Positions 1-7,565 of a stretch of DNA of 36,289 bases are shown piece after piece. The stretch's first letter is position 1. Every line of letters starts with the position of its first letter. The position numbers and the translations under genes are program-made. The stretch spans positions 1-36,289 of the forward strand of contig JADFNG010000016.1 in assembly GCA_022563505.1 (NCBI GenBank). The letters are read 5' to 3'. The notes under the pieces were generated by a model. It saw nothing but the letters and a program-made list of their open reading frames with translations. It was not told the origin of the DNA and did no database searches. The DNA comes from Pseudomonadota bacterium. GTDB taxonomy: Bacteria; Pseudomonadota; Gammaproteobacteria; Steroidobacterales; Woeseiaceae.

Positions 1-2
1 AG

Positions 3-404
3 CTGGCCCTCGGCAGTGACACCATGCTCGACCTCGGCAACGTTTACACCGCCGCATTACCGGCCTGGATTGCTGCCGGCTTTGAACAAGCGCTGGAAGA
101 GGGCCGCGACATGGCCGGCGAGGAGCTTCTTACCCTGGGCTACGGCAGCGGGGATGCGGCGGAAGTCATACCATTCATTGTCAGCGATGGCTGGCGCGAA
201 GCAACCCGAGCCATCGGCTTCGCCAAGGCCATGGAATTCACGATTGATCTGACGGAAGATCAGTATGCTGATTTACACGATGGCCGCCGGCCACGTGGTC
301 TCGATTACCTGCCCCGACGTGAGTTCGTCATCGACCGCGTTGGCCAGAGCGAGCAGCGTCAGTTCACGGACCTGGGTATCGAGTACTACCGCTACGTCAG
401 CTAG
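3..404 (+). CDS. mvaS: Hydroxymethylglutaryl-CoA synthase, C-terminal part (5' end outside window)
   Basis: The reading frame is open from the window edge to a TAG stop at 402-404, so only the last ~134 codons are present. The visible part matches the C-terminus of bacterial HMG-CoA synthase: a GNVYTAALPAW segment like the family's GN(I/L)YTxSLY, then LTLGYGSGDAAE, matching the usual FSYGSG stretch. HMG-CoA synthase condenses acetyl-CoA with acetoacetyl-CoA to make HMG-CoA, the first committed step of the mevalonate pathway. The catalytic Cys/His/Glu residues would lie upstream and cannot be checked. The context supports the call: the remaining mevalonate enzymes are on the opposite strand immediately downstream, converging on this gene. 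An ATG at 24 is internal to the family alignment and is not the real start. Confidence 0.85.
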   Translation: MALGSDTMLDLGNVYTAALPAWIAAGFEQALEEGRDMAGEELLTLGYGSGDAAEVIPFIVSDGWREATRAIGFAKAMEFTIDLTEDQYADLHDGRRPRGLDYLPRREFVIDRVGQSEQRQFTDLGIEYYRYVS

Positions 405-436
405 ACGTCGGCGCCGAACGAACTTTCAACTTCGGA

Positions 437-508
437 GTCGCGCCTCAGGAGACGCTCCTGCAGGAGTATCTATCGGCACGATTGTAGGAGCGTCTCCTGA
501 GGCGCGAC
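437..508. repeat. REP/REPIN-like palindromic element between mvaS and idi
   Basis: A 23-bp perfect inverted repeat lies at 437-459 and 486-508, separated by 26 bp, and extends three bases further inward with one mismatch. Each arm (AGGAGCG...GGCGCGAC) is itself an imperfect hairpin, so the whole is two REP units in inverted orientation. The AGGAGCG/CGCGAC ends resemble the abundant extragenic REP families of Pseudomonas and Xanthomonadaceae. It occupies the gap between two convergent genes and could also act as a bidirectional transcription stop, although no T-tract follows. No REP-associated transposase is in this window. Confidence 0.7.
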
Positions 509-531
509 CGCCGGACTCTGATCATCGTGAT

Positions 532-1098
532 TCAGACATTGCCTGAGTGGCGGGCGAGCTGGGCCGAAAATTCACTGCCAAGTCTTTCCCATTCCAGCCG
601 AAACCACGGTGTAAAATTGTCGCCGGATTGCGTTAGCTCTGCTTGCAAATCATCCACATTGATAAAACGAAAATCCGCAATCTCACGTTGATTTACCTGA
701 ATCGGCTGATCGCAGCGACCCAGGTATACAGAACACAGTTCATTTTCCGAACCGAGATCACCGTAGCGGGCCTGGTAGGAAAATTTATAGACGAACTCAA
801 GCGTCGTCGTAATTCCCAGTTCCTCATCAAGCCGTCGTCCCATGGCCTCTTCCATCGTTTCACCCTGTCGCGGATGGCTGCAACAACTGTTTGACCAAAA
901 AAGTGGCCACAATCTTTTCCCTGCGCTGCGCTGTTGCAGAAGTAATTTTCCCTGCAAATTAAATATGAAAAGAGAAAATGCTCGATGCAAAACTCCATCA
1001 CCATCGTGGCAACGTGCTTTGCTCAATGTCCCAATCTCGGCATCATCCTGATTGACAAGAATAAGGTCCTCGCTTTCCGAAGAGACAATTCCGTTCAT
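532..1098 (-). CDS. idi: Isopentenyl-diphosphate delta-isomerase, type I (Nudix fold)
   Basis: This enzyme interconverts isopentenyl and dimethylallyl diphosphate, the last common step before prenyl chain building. The 188-residue product is close to E. coli Idi (182). The catalytic Cys is seen in SNSCCSHP (C73, with metal-ligand H75), the catalytic Glu in ENELC (E120), and a Nudix-like block follows the Cys (QGETMEEAMGRRLDEELGI). The frame stays open into the preceding gene, but ATG 1098 gives the normal length. An SD-like AAGGGAAG overlaps the upstream stop; an in-frame TTG at 1110 has better spacing to it and is a possible alternative start. It is the last gene of the mevalonate operon, 22 bp after the HMGR-MVK fusion. 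A type I Idi fits gammaproteobacteria. Confidence 0.93.
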   Translation of the reverse strand: MNGIVSSESEDLILVNQDDAEIGTLSKARCHDGDGVLHRAFSLFIFNLQGKLLLQQRSAGKRLWPLFWSNSCCSHPRQGETMEEAMGRRLDEELGITTTLEFVYKFSYQARYGDLGSENELCSVYLGRCDQPIQVNQREIADFRFINVDDLQAELTQSGDNFTPWFRLEWERLGSEFSAQLARHSGNV

Positions 1099-1120
1099 GA
1101 TTGCGGACAATAGCTTCCCT

Positions 1121-3367
1121 TTACTTTTGCAAACGAATGATTTGATAACCGGCGGCACGCAGCGCAGCAGAAACCTCATGCTCGCAGCCAGGGCACAGTG
1201 CGACAATCGATCCACCACCACCCGCGCCGGTCAGTTTGGCTCCGCTTGCGCCATGCTGGCGGGCAATTTGAATCATTTTCTCAAGCTCCGGCGTCGATAC
1301 TTCAATTGCATTGAGCATGCCATGACAGACGTTCATTAACGCACCGAGCGTCTCGTAATCGCCAATTCGCAGGGCCGCGGCACCAGCAATACTCATTTCA
1401 TCGATTTCGTTGAAAATCATGTCGTACAAAGCCGGATCACGTGCATGACGCGCACGGACACCCGCAACCTGCTCCAGCGTACTGCCGCGGATACCACTGG
1501 CAGCAACAACGACTGGCGGCGATTCGGGCAGGGGGATCGGTTTCGTCCGTGTTGCGCTGCTCTTGCTGAACAATACAGGCTGACCGTAGGTCGCCAGGTT
1601 ATTATCAATGCCTGACGGAGTGCCATGAGCCAACTTCTCGCAATCAAACGCCAGTTGATCGACATCGCGATCATGCAGTCCAAGTTTGAGCAGATCGTCG
1701 AAGCCGCGAATAATTGCAACCGCGAATGAAGCAGAGGCTCCCAGGCCCATCGCCATCGGTATACGCGACTCGATACGAATCGAAAAACACTGCCCACTCA
1801 CCTTCAGTCGACGCATGATCAGCGAGAGCGCAGCAGCGATGCCACTGTCACCCGGCTCACTCAGTTCAACCTCGGTGACCGTGTCTTGCTCGTGCAAAGT
1901 CAGCTCCGTACCTGACTCCTGCTCCATGATTCTGGCGGTGACCGCGTCGGACAATGGCAGTGCGAGTACGTGCTTGCTGTAAACGGCCGCATGTTCACCC
2001 AGCAAGATGACTTTGCCGGAGGCAACGCCGACACCCGCATCGGCCCACCGACTGTCGCTATCGGCCCCTTCCTTACCAGCGTCAGAACGAAATTCCGCAA
2101 CCAGCGCCTCCGCTTTCCATGACTTTACGTCGCCCGACTCAATCATTTTTGCCACAACCGCGTCGAAATGTTCAGCCGGGACTCCAACGCTGGCGGCAAT
2201 GCTGCGAGCATGGAGGCCCATGTGCCCTTTTTGAATGCCGTCGGTTGCAAGCGCCCTGAGCGCTGCAAAGTTTTGCGCCAGACCCACCGCAACCATCATG
2301 CAGGCAAGCTCAGCGGCACTACTGACTGCCGCAATTCGCAAGCCAAGGGCCACGCCCGGATTCGCTTTTAGAGATCCGCCAACGACGCCGACCTTAACCG
2401 GCATCTGCAGCGAGCCCACAAGGTCACCGTTGGACGCAACACTCCAGCGGCTTAACGAACGGTAGACCCCTTTTTTTACGGCGAACGCATGCGCTCCGGC
2501 TTCAATCGCCCGCCAGTCATTACCGGTCGCTATGGCTACGGCGTCGACCCCATTCATGATGCCCTTATTGTGGGTCGCCGCACGATACGGATCGACCTCA
2601 GCCAGTTGGGTTGCGACGACGATCCGATCGCGAACTTCTTCAGCGGCAAAACTGTCGGTCGCCAGACTTGCCAATGGCATAACGACATGCGCTTCTGCGA
2701 GCGATCGATCAGCCAGGTTGGACAAGATTCTCAGGACGGCCCGACCGCCTGACAGGGTTTCGATTGCGGCTGCCAATGACTCGCATACCGAGTTGACGAG
2801 GTTGGCGCCCATCGCATCGCAGGTATCGACGAGAATGTGCAACACGACCGTCCATTGACCATCTGCCAGACGATATTTGAAGAATTCAATATCGTGTGCG
2901 CCGCCACCGCGTGCAAACAGCCTCGGTTGCAGTGTGTTCGCCTGCTGCAGCAACTTTTCTTTATTCGCAACCAGTGTCTGAATAACGGCATCCGGCTCAA
3001 CGATATCAACCAGCTGAATTTGCCCCGCAAGCAATGACTCTTTTAGCTCAACCCGAAAACCACCGCCCGTCCTGGCAATTTTCGCAGCGCCACTGACGCC
3101 GGCAACAATGGAAGGTTCTTCTACGACCATGGGCACAACATATTCGCGGCCGTTGATCAGAAAGTTAGGCGCAACTGCGAATGGCAGGCCAAATGTGCCA
3201 ATGACGTTTTCTATCATCTTGTCGGCTGTTTCTACAGCAAGAAGGTGGCTCCCATCCTGCAAGGCTTGTGCCTCCTGTGAAGAAAACACACCGAGTGCCG
3301 CAAGCGCGTCTATCCTCGCGGAGATCGTCAGTCTATAAAACCCGGGGATGCGGGAATCAGTCAGCAC
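1121..3367 (-). CDS. mvaA: Fused class II HMG-CoA reductase - mevalonate kinase
   Basis: This is one uninterrupted 748-residue frame with two enzymes. Residues 1-430 are a class II (Pseudomonas mevalonii type) HMG-CoA reductase: ENVIGTFGLP, then VVEEPSIVAG with catalytic Glu (83/84), HNKGIMNG with K268, GNDWRA with D284, and GLHARS with H386. Residues ~447-748 are a GHMP-family mevalonate kinase: GKVILLGEHAAVY, the glycine-rich GLGASAS (541-547), SGIDNN with catalytic D588, and GAGGGGS (714-720). A short polar linker (about 428-446) joins them. The protein would make mevalonate from HMG-CoA and phosphorylate it to 5-phosphomevalonate. The GTG start at 3367 overlaps the phosphomevalonate kinase stop by 7 nt, giving the expected N-terminus (SRIPGFYRL). 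All key residues of both halves are present, so both activities are expected. In most bacteria these are separate proteins. Confidence 0.93.
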   Translation of the reverse strand: MLTDSRIPGFYRLTISARIDALAALGVFSSQEAQALQDGSHLLAVETADKMIENVIGTFGLPFAVAPNFLINGREYVVPMVVEEPSIVAGVSGAAKIARTGGGFRVELKESLLAGQIQLVDIVEPDAVIQTLVANKEKLLQQANTLQPRLFARGGGAHDIEFFKYRLADGQWTVVLHILVDTCDAMGANLVNSVCESLAAAIETLSGGRAVLRILSNLADRSLAEAHVVMPLASLATDSFAAEEVRDRIVVATQLAEVDPYRAATHNKGIMNGVDAVAIATGNDWRAIEAGAHAFAVKKGVYRSLSRWSVASNGDLVGSLQMPVKVGVVGGSLKANPGVALGLRIAAVSSAAELACMMVAVGLAQNFAALRALATDGIQKGHMGLHARSIAASVGVPAEHFDAVVAKMIESGDVKSWKAEALVAEFRSDAGKEGADSDSRWADAGVGVASGKVILLGEHAAVYSKHVLALPLSDAVTARIMEQESGTELTLHEQDTVTEVELSEPGDSGIAAALSLIMRRLKVSGQCFSIRIESRIPMAMGLGASASFAVAIIRGFDDLLKLGLHDRDVDQLAFDCEKLAHGTPSGIDNNLATYGQPVLFSKSSATRTKPIPLPESPPVVVAASGIRGSTLEQVAGVRARHARDPALYDMIFNEIDEMSIAGAAALRIGDYETLGALMNVCHGMLNAIEVSTPELEKMIQIARQHGASGAKLTGAGGGGSIVALCPGCEHEVSAALRAAGYQIIRLQK

Positions 3368-4371
3368 GGCGACCTGCCGGCAACAAGGACGCCTGCGGAA
3401 TCGAGCGAAATATCCAGCGGTTCGAATCCGGATTTGACGGCATCCGTGGTAAACAGGTCGATTTCCCGCATCGATTCTGCGAGCACGATACCGATGTCAC
3501 CGCCACCGGCGCCACACGGTTTGTAAACAGTCTTCCGACAGGTTTCCGCCTTGTCTGCAAGTTCCTGGTGCCCAGCTTCGAATATGCCGAGCTTGTGGTC
3601 AAGACTGAATTCCTGCAGCACCAGCGTGTAGCGCCGCAATTCAGACAGCAGGCGGGTGATGCTGCCCGCCGTCCACGCGGCGGTGACATCGCGAGACAGC
3701 GTAACCAGGCGATCTCGACTCGGCAGGGATAAGGTTTTTGCGAGATGGTCGAGTTTGCCGGTGGTACTGACCGCTTCGCCACTCCACAACAGTTGATAGA
3801 CCAGACCCTTTGGCCATGGCAGGGAAATCGTCCGGGCCCCGACCTGATAGCCGATGACCCCGCCGTGAACGGCCGTCGCAATGTCGATGCCGCTGCCGCT
3901 TCCCCGCTGAAATTCCTGATGGGCCGATGCGGCCACCGAATCAATCGAAACCGGACTCGACTGCAGAGTAGCCAGTGCCGCGGCGAGCGCGGTGGCCAGC
4001 GCTGCACTGGATCCGAGGCCCAGTTTGGATCCGCTTGCCGCGTCAAAAAAACCGCTTGTGTCCAGGATAATGGACAGGCCACTGCGCTGTGTCATTCCCA
4101 ACTGTTTCCAGACAGCCTCAAAAAGTGCAAACGCTTTGGCAGATGGCAATTCGTCGAGCCAGACGATTTCGGCTTCCGGGGTCACGCTGAATCGAAAGCT
4201 GCCCTCGAGATAACCCGGAGCTGAAACACAGTGGCTGGATTCCTCAATCTCCCGAATGCGAACCTGGGCACGCCGATTCAAAGCCATGGAGATCGCGGGT
4301 GCTCCCGCGAGAACCGCATACTCACCGGCGATAACAGCCTTACCGGGGGCACTCGCCCTTGCTTCCATCAT
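3361..4371 (-). CDS. mvaK2: Phosphomevalonate kinase (GHMP family)
   Basis: A 336-residue GHMP kinase. Motif 1 is APGKAVIAGEYAVLAGAPA (8-26), motif 2 the ATP-binding KLGLGSSAA (116-124), and motif 3 GAGGGDIGIVL near the C-terminus. The GEYAVL and GAGGGD forms are those of phosphomevalonate kinase rather than mevalonate kinase. It converts 5-phosphomevalonate to 5-diphosphomevalonate, placing it between its neighbours' reactions. The ATG start forms an ATGA overlap with the mvaD stop, and its own stop overlaps the GTG of the fusion gene, so the operon is translationally coupled. Homoserine kinase is the main alternative GHMP assignment but does not fit the motifs or context. Confidence 0.9.
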   Translation of the reverse strand: MMEARASAPGKAVIAGEYAVLAGAPAISMALNRRAQVRIREIEESSHCVSAPGYLEGSFRFSVTPEAEIVWLDELPSAKAFALFEAVWKQLGMTQRSGLSIILDTSGFFDAASGSKLGLGSSAALATALAAALATLQSSPVSIDSVAASAHQEFQRGSGSGIDIATAVHGGVIGYQVGARTISLPWPKGLVYQLLWSGEAVSTTGKLDHLAKTLSLPSRDRLVTLSRDVTAAWTAGSITRLLSELRRYTLVLQEFSLDHKLGIFEAGHQELADKAETCRKTVYKPCGAGGGDIGIVLAESMREIDLFTTDAVKSGFEPLDISLDSAGVLVAGRSPC

Positions 4372-5381
4372 GCGTCATCCAGTATGCATGCGGCCGCGCC
4401 AAGACCGGAACTCATGATCGTTTCGACGCCATCCACTTCGCTCAAGGTCTGCATGACCAACGCTTCATTGTCAGGCTGGCAAATGGCTTTCACCTGCGGA
4501 CCCGCGTCCATGGTGAAAAATACCGCTTGCCCGGCTGATTGCAGATCCCGAATAGCCTCCATGCAAGCCAGCGTCCCCTGGTTCCAGTACACAATGGGCG
4601 GGCGTGAAGTCCACATGACCGAATGCATCTTCAGGCAGTTGTGCTCCGATACCGTCGCCAGTTTTTCAAAATCCCGATCATTCACGGCGCTGCGCGCCAC
4701 TTCCAGATCATGATCCTGATTCTCGATCCAGCTCGAATAAAACGGCGACGATTTTTCACTCAGGATCATGGCATCGCCCGATGCCACCGACTTGTGCCCA
4801 CGCTCGGTCACGGCCACAACCACACGCAATGGCCAGGTACTTGCTGCCAGCAGTGTTGCAACATCGATATCGTCATCGCCCGTGGCAAGCTCAACAATGC
4901 CCCCGAACAGCGATCTTGCGGCAGAGCCGGACGCAGCACCGGCAAGCCGGGCCAATGCAAGAGTATCTCGCGATGCGACTGCCGCAATGGTTTCCTCGTC
5001 AAAAATATCGCTCGCCTGGCCACAAGCCTTATTCGCCGCCACCACCAATGCTGCAAACGCCGACGCTGACGATGCCAGCCCCGCGGCAATCGGAAAATTG
5101 CAGTGACTCTCAATCGATGCACGCGGCCTGTTGCTGCCCGCGACCTGGTCGAGACACCGGGACACCCTTGGCAACATATCAACGGCCACTTCGCCATCGA
5201 CCTGCAGACAATCCCGATCGAAGTCCGTCGAGAACTCAACCTTCATTCGTGTCCACAAGGTCGCCAGCGTCAGAGACAATGAACCAACGGCTGGCAAGTT
5301 CCGGCTTACATCACGTTTGCCCCAATATTTGATGAGTGCAATATTCGGCTGAGCTTGTGCAGTTGCCACGGCTTTTTCCAT
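4368..5381 (-). CDS. mvaD: Diphosphomevalonate decarboxylase
   Basis: This enzyme phosphorylates and decarboxylates 5-diphosphomevalonate to isopentenyl diphosphate. The 337-residue product opens with the family hallmark PNIALIKYWGKRD (12-24), then SLSLTL, the ATP loop AAGLASSASAFAAL (99-112), SGSAARSLFGG, and the catalytic aspartate in MDAGPQVK (D292). It is the first gene of the four-gene minus-strand operon and divergent from ispA, 80 bp away. ATG 5381 puts the KYWGKRD motif at the usual distance from the N-terminus. No Shine-Dalgarno sequence is visible just upstream. Confidence 0.94.
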   Translation of the reverse strand: MEKAVATAQAQPNIALIKYWGKRDVSRNLPAVGSLSLTLATLWTRMKVEFSTDFDRDCLQVDGEVAVDMLPRVSRCLDQVAGSNRPRASIESHCNFPIAAGLASSASAFAALVVAANKACGQASDIFDEETIAAVASRDTLALARLAGAASGSAARSLFGGIVELATGDDDIDVATLLAASTWPLRVVVAVTERGHKSVASGDAMILSEKSSPFYSSWIENQDHDLEVARSAVNDRDFEKLATVSEHNCLKMHSVMWTSRPPIVYWNQGTLACMEAIRDLQSAGQAVFFTMDAGPQVKAICQPDNEALVMQTLSEVDGVETIMSSGLGAAACILDDA

Positions 5382-5395
5382 ACGATCGCTGCGCG

Positions 5396-5401
5396 ATTAT
5401 A
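5396..5401 (-). promoter_or_regulatory. Candidate -10 element for the mevalonate operon
   Basis: Read on the minus strand, a perfect TATAAT lies 14 nt upstream of the mvaD ATG. No good -35 box is found 16-18 nt upstream. If used, the transcript would start about 8 nt before the ATG, leaving almost no leader and no ribosome-binding site. The call is tentative. Confidence 0.35.
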
Positions 5402-5461
5402 CGATGCCTGTGCTTTCCGTGTAGGCTATCCGATCCGTCCGCCCAGCACCGGAGCACCGCG

Positions 5462-6352
5462 TTGTCTGACTCGTTTGCCGACAGAATTCCCGCCTACCGG
5501 GAACGAATCGCAGAGTGCCTCGAAGACGCTTTGCCCACAGCGAAGATTCAGCCACAACGTTTGCACCAGGCGATGCGTTACGCGGTATTAAACGGTGGCA
5601 AGCGCATCCGCCCATTGCTGGTCTATGCAAGCGGCGAATGCCTCGGCGTCTCGCCCGACAAGCTCGATGCAGCGGCGACAGCGATCGAGCTCATTCATGC
5701 GTTTTCACTGGTCCATGATGATTTACCTGCAATGGACGATGACGACTTGCGTCGTGGCCTGCCAACGGTACACAAGAAATTTGATGAGGCGACCGCCATC
5801 CTCGCTGCAGACGCACTGCAACCGGTCGCCTTTGAGATTATCGCTCAAGCACAATCCATTTCTGGCGATCAGAGAGTCTTGCTGGTAAAGAGAATTGCAG
5901 CAGCATGCGGGTCGCTGGGCATGACCGGAGGACAGTCCATCGATCTCGCAGCGGAAGGCGGTCATCTTGACAAAAACGAGCTGGAAAACATGTACCGCAT
6001 GAAGACCGGCGCGCTCATTCATGCCTCCGTAATGTCAGCGTGTGACCTGTGCGACAGCCTTGCGCCAGAACAGCACGATGCGATGAATTCCTTTGGACGC
6101 GCCATTGGACCGGCCTTCCAGATTCGCGATGACATTCTCGACGTAGAGGGTGAAACACACATCATCGGCAAGACGGCAGGCTCGGACGAACGCCTTGAGA
6201 AAGCGACCTGGCCGGCGCTGTACGGAATCGAGGCTGCCCGTAAGCGCTGCGACGAGTTGCTCAATGAAGGCCAGCGGTGCCTGGGCATCTTTGGCCAGGA
6301 TGCAGACTCACTCCACTGGCTGGCGGACTATATCGTCAAACGCAATAGCTGA
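5462..6352 (+). CDS. ispA: Farnesyl diphosphate synthase (short-chain trans-prenyltransferase)
   Basis: Condenses DMAPP and two IPP to farnesyl diphosphate. From the TTG at 5462 the product is 296 residues (E. coli IspA: 299), beginning MSDSFADRIPAYRERI. GGAG at 5451-5454 sits 7 nt before this TTG, which decides the start; the upstream ATG at 5336 would overlap mvaD. GGKRIRP (45-51) binds IPP. The first Asp-rich motif DDLPAMDDDD begins at D86, with F81 five residues before it, as in FPP-length enzymes. The second is DDILD (223-227). The gene is divergent from the mevalonate operon and its stop overlaps the dinB start (TGATG). The neighbourhood suggests it consumes the IPP made by that operon. 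Confidence 0.93.
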   Translation: MSDSFADRIPAYRERIAECLEDALPTAKIQPQRLHQAMRYAVLNGGKRIRPLLVYASGECLGVSPDKLDAAATAIELIHAFSLVHDDLPAMDDDDLRRGLPTVHKKFDEATAILAADALQPVAFEIIAQAQSISGDQRVLLVKRIAAACGSLGMTGGQSIDLAAEGGHLDKNELENMYRMKTGALIHASVMSACDLCDSLAPEQHDAMNSFGRAIGPAFQIRDDILDVEGETHIIGKTAGSDERLEKATWPALYGIEAARKRCDELLNEGQRCLGIFGQDADSLHWLADYIVKRNS

Positions 6353-7524
6353 TGCCGGCCACGGCCCGCCATATTCTGCATGTCGATATGGATGCCTTTT
6401 TCGCGTCCATTGAGCAGCGCGATAATCCGGACTTGCTTGGCAAACCCGTGGTTGTCGGGGGTGGCGGCAATCGTGGCGTGGTGGCCGCTGCCAGCTACAA
6501 GGTGAGGGAATTCGGCGTGCGTTCGGCCATGCCGATGCGTGAAGCCAGGCGTCGATGTCCCGCTCTCATATGCATCACTCCGCAGATGGGTAAATACAAG
6601 GCCGTCTCGGCAGAAATTTTCACAATCTTTCGTGAGTTCACGCCGCTGGTCGAGGGCTTGTCGCTCGATGAAGCGTTTCTCGATGTAACGGCCAGCCTGA
6701 GCCTGTTTGGTTCCGCGGCAGACATCGCCCACGCCATTAAAAAGCGGATTCGTAGCGTGACCGGACTCACCGCATCTGTGGGTGTTGCTGCAAATAAGCT
6801 GGTTGCCAAAATTGCGTCAGACCTGGAAAAGCCGGACGGTCTCGTCGTCGTGCCGGAAGATCGCGTTCGCCAGACACTCGACCCGCTTGCCGTTCAGGTC
6901 ATACCGGGTATTGGCAAGGAAACGCTACGACGATTGCATCGCGTGGGTATCGAGACAATCGGTGATTTACGCCGGGCACCCGACGCGGCACTGGGTGCGA
7001 TCTTCGGGCGCTTCGCACAGCGAACCCGCGACAGGGCGGGCGGCATCGATGCGCGACCTGTCGTTTCCGCACGAGCGGACAAATCGATCAGTGCCGAGGA
7101 AACCTTCGAAGTCGATCTCACTGCTCGAAAAGCGATGCACCGGAAACTGTTGCAGCTGACAGAGCGAACCAGCCGTCGCTTGCGAGCGAAATCGCTGGCC
7201 GCCGGCACCGTGCAATTAAAGATAAGGCAGGCAGATTTCACCACCTTCACGCGGCAACGCTCATTACACCCACCCTCGAATAGTACGGACTCTATCTATC
7301 ACGCCACTCGGGAGTTGCTGGATATCTGGCTGGCAGAACACCCCGGCGAGAGCGTACGCCTGCTGGGCGTTGGTGGCAGCAAGCTCGTGAACTCTCCCCA
7401 AGCTGATTTGTTCAGCACGACACCGTTTGCGACAGGCTCGGATGTGGACGAGCTGTTGGACCGGATTCGTGACAAGTTCGGCTCGGCTTCGGTCGGGCGA
7501 GCGCGATCCTTGGATGGCGACTAA
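6352..7524 (+). CDS. dinB: DNA polymerase IV (Y family)
   Basis: An error-prone translesion polymerase. The 390-residue product has the Y-family catalytic blocks HVDMDAFFASIEQ at the N-terminus, YKVREFGVRSAMP, and SLDEAFLDVT, which carry the metal-binding Asp/Glu residues. Helix-hairpin-helix and little-finger regions follow. A clamp-binding motif QADLF is at 350-354, followed by about 36 further residues ending GRARSLDGD, as in longer DinB versions. It is coupled to ispA by a one-base TGATG overlap, an unusual pairing. No LexA-type operator was recognised upstream. Confidence 0.93.
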   Translation: MPATARHILHVDMDAFFASIEQRDNPDLLGKPVVVGGGGNRGVVAAASYKVREFGVRSAMPMREARRRCPALICITPQMGKYKAVSAEIFTIFREFTPLVEGLSLDEAFLDVTASLSLFGSAADIAHAIKKRIRSVTGLTASVGVAANKLVAKIASDLEKPDGLVVVPEDRVRQTLDPLAVQVIPGIGKETLRRLHRVGIETIGDLRRAPDAALGAIFGRFAQRTRDRAGGIDARPVVSARADKSISAEETFEVDLTARKAMHRKLLQLTERTSRRLRAKSLAAGTVQLKIRQADFTTFTRQRSLHPPSNSTDSIYHATRELLDIWLAEHPGESVRLLGVGGSKLVNSPQADLFSTTPFATGSDVDELLDRIRDKFGSASVGRARSLDGD

Positions 7525-7565
7525 ATCGGGTAGAATCAGGTCTGGGCAGGCAATATGCAGCAACG

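Noticed and set aside
3357-4082. A 241-codon minus-strand frame overlapping phosphomevalonate kinase
   Set aside because: It is a +1-shifted shadow of the kinase gene on the same strand, with no family motifs.
5336-5461. ATG start for ispA at 5336
   Set aside because: It would overlap the 5' end of mvaD on the other strand and add 42 residues with no similarity to IspA; the TTG at 5462 has a GGAG at correct spacing.
6328-6732. 134-codon minus-strand frame inside the start of dinB
   Set aside because: It is fully antisense to conserved DinB catalytic motifs and has no ribosome-binding site or domain of its own.
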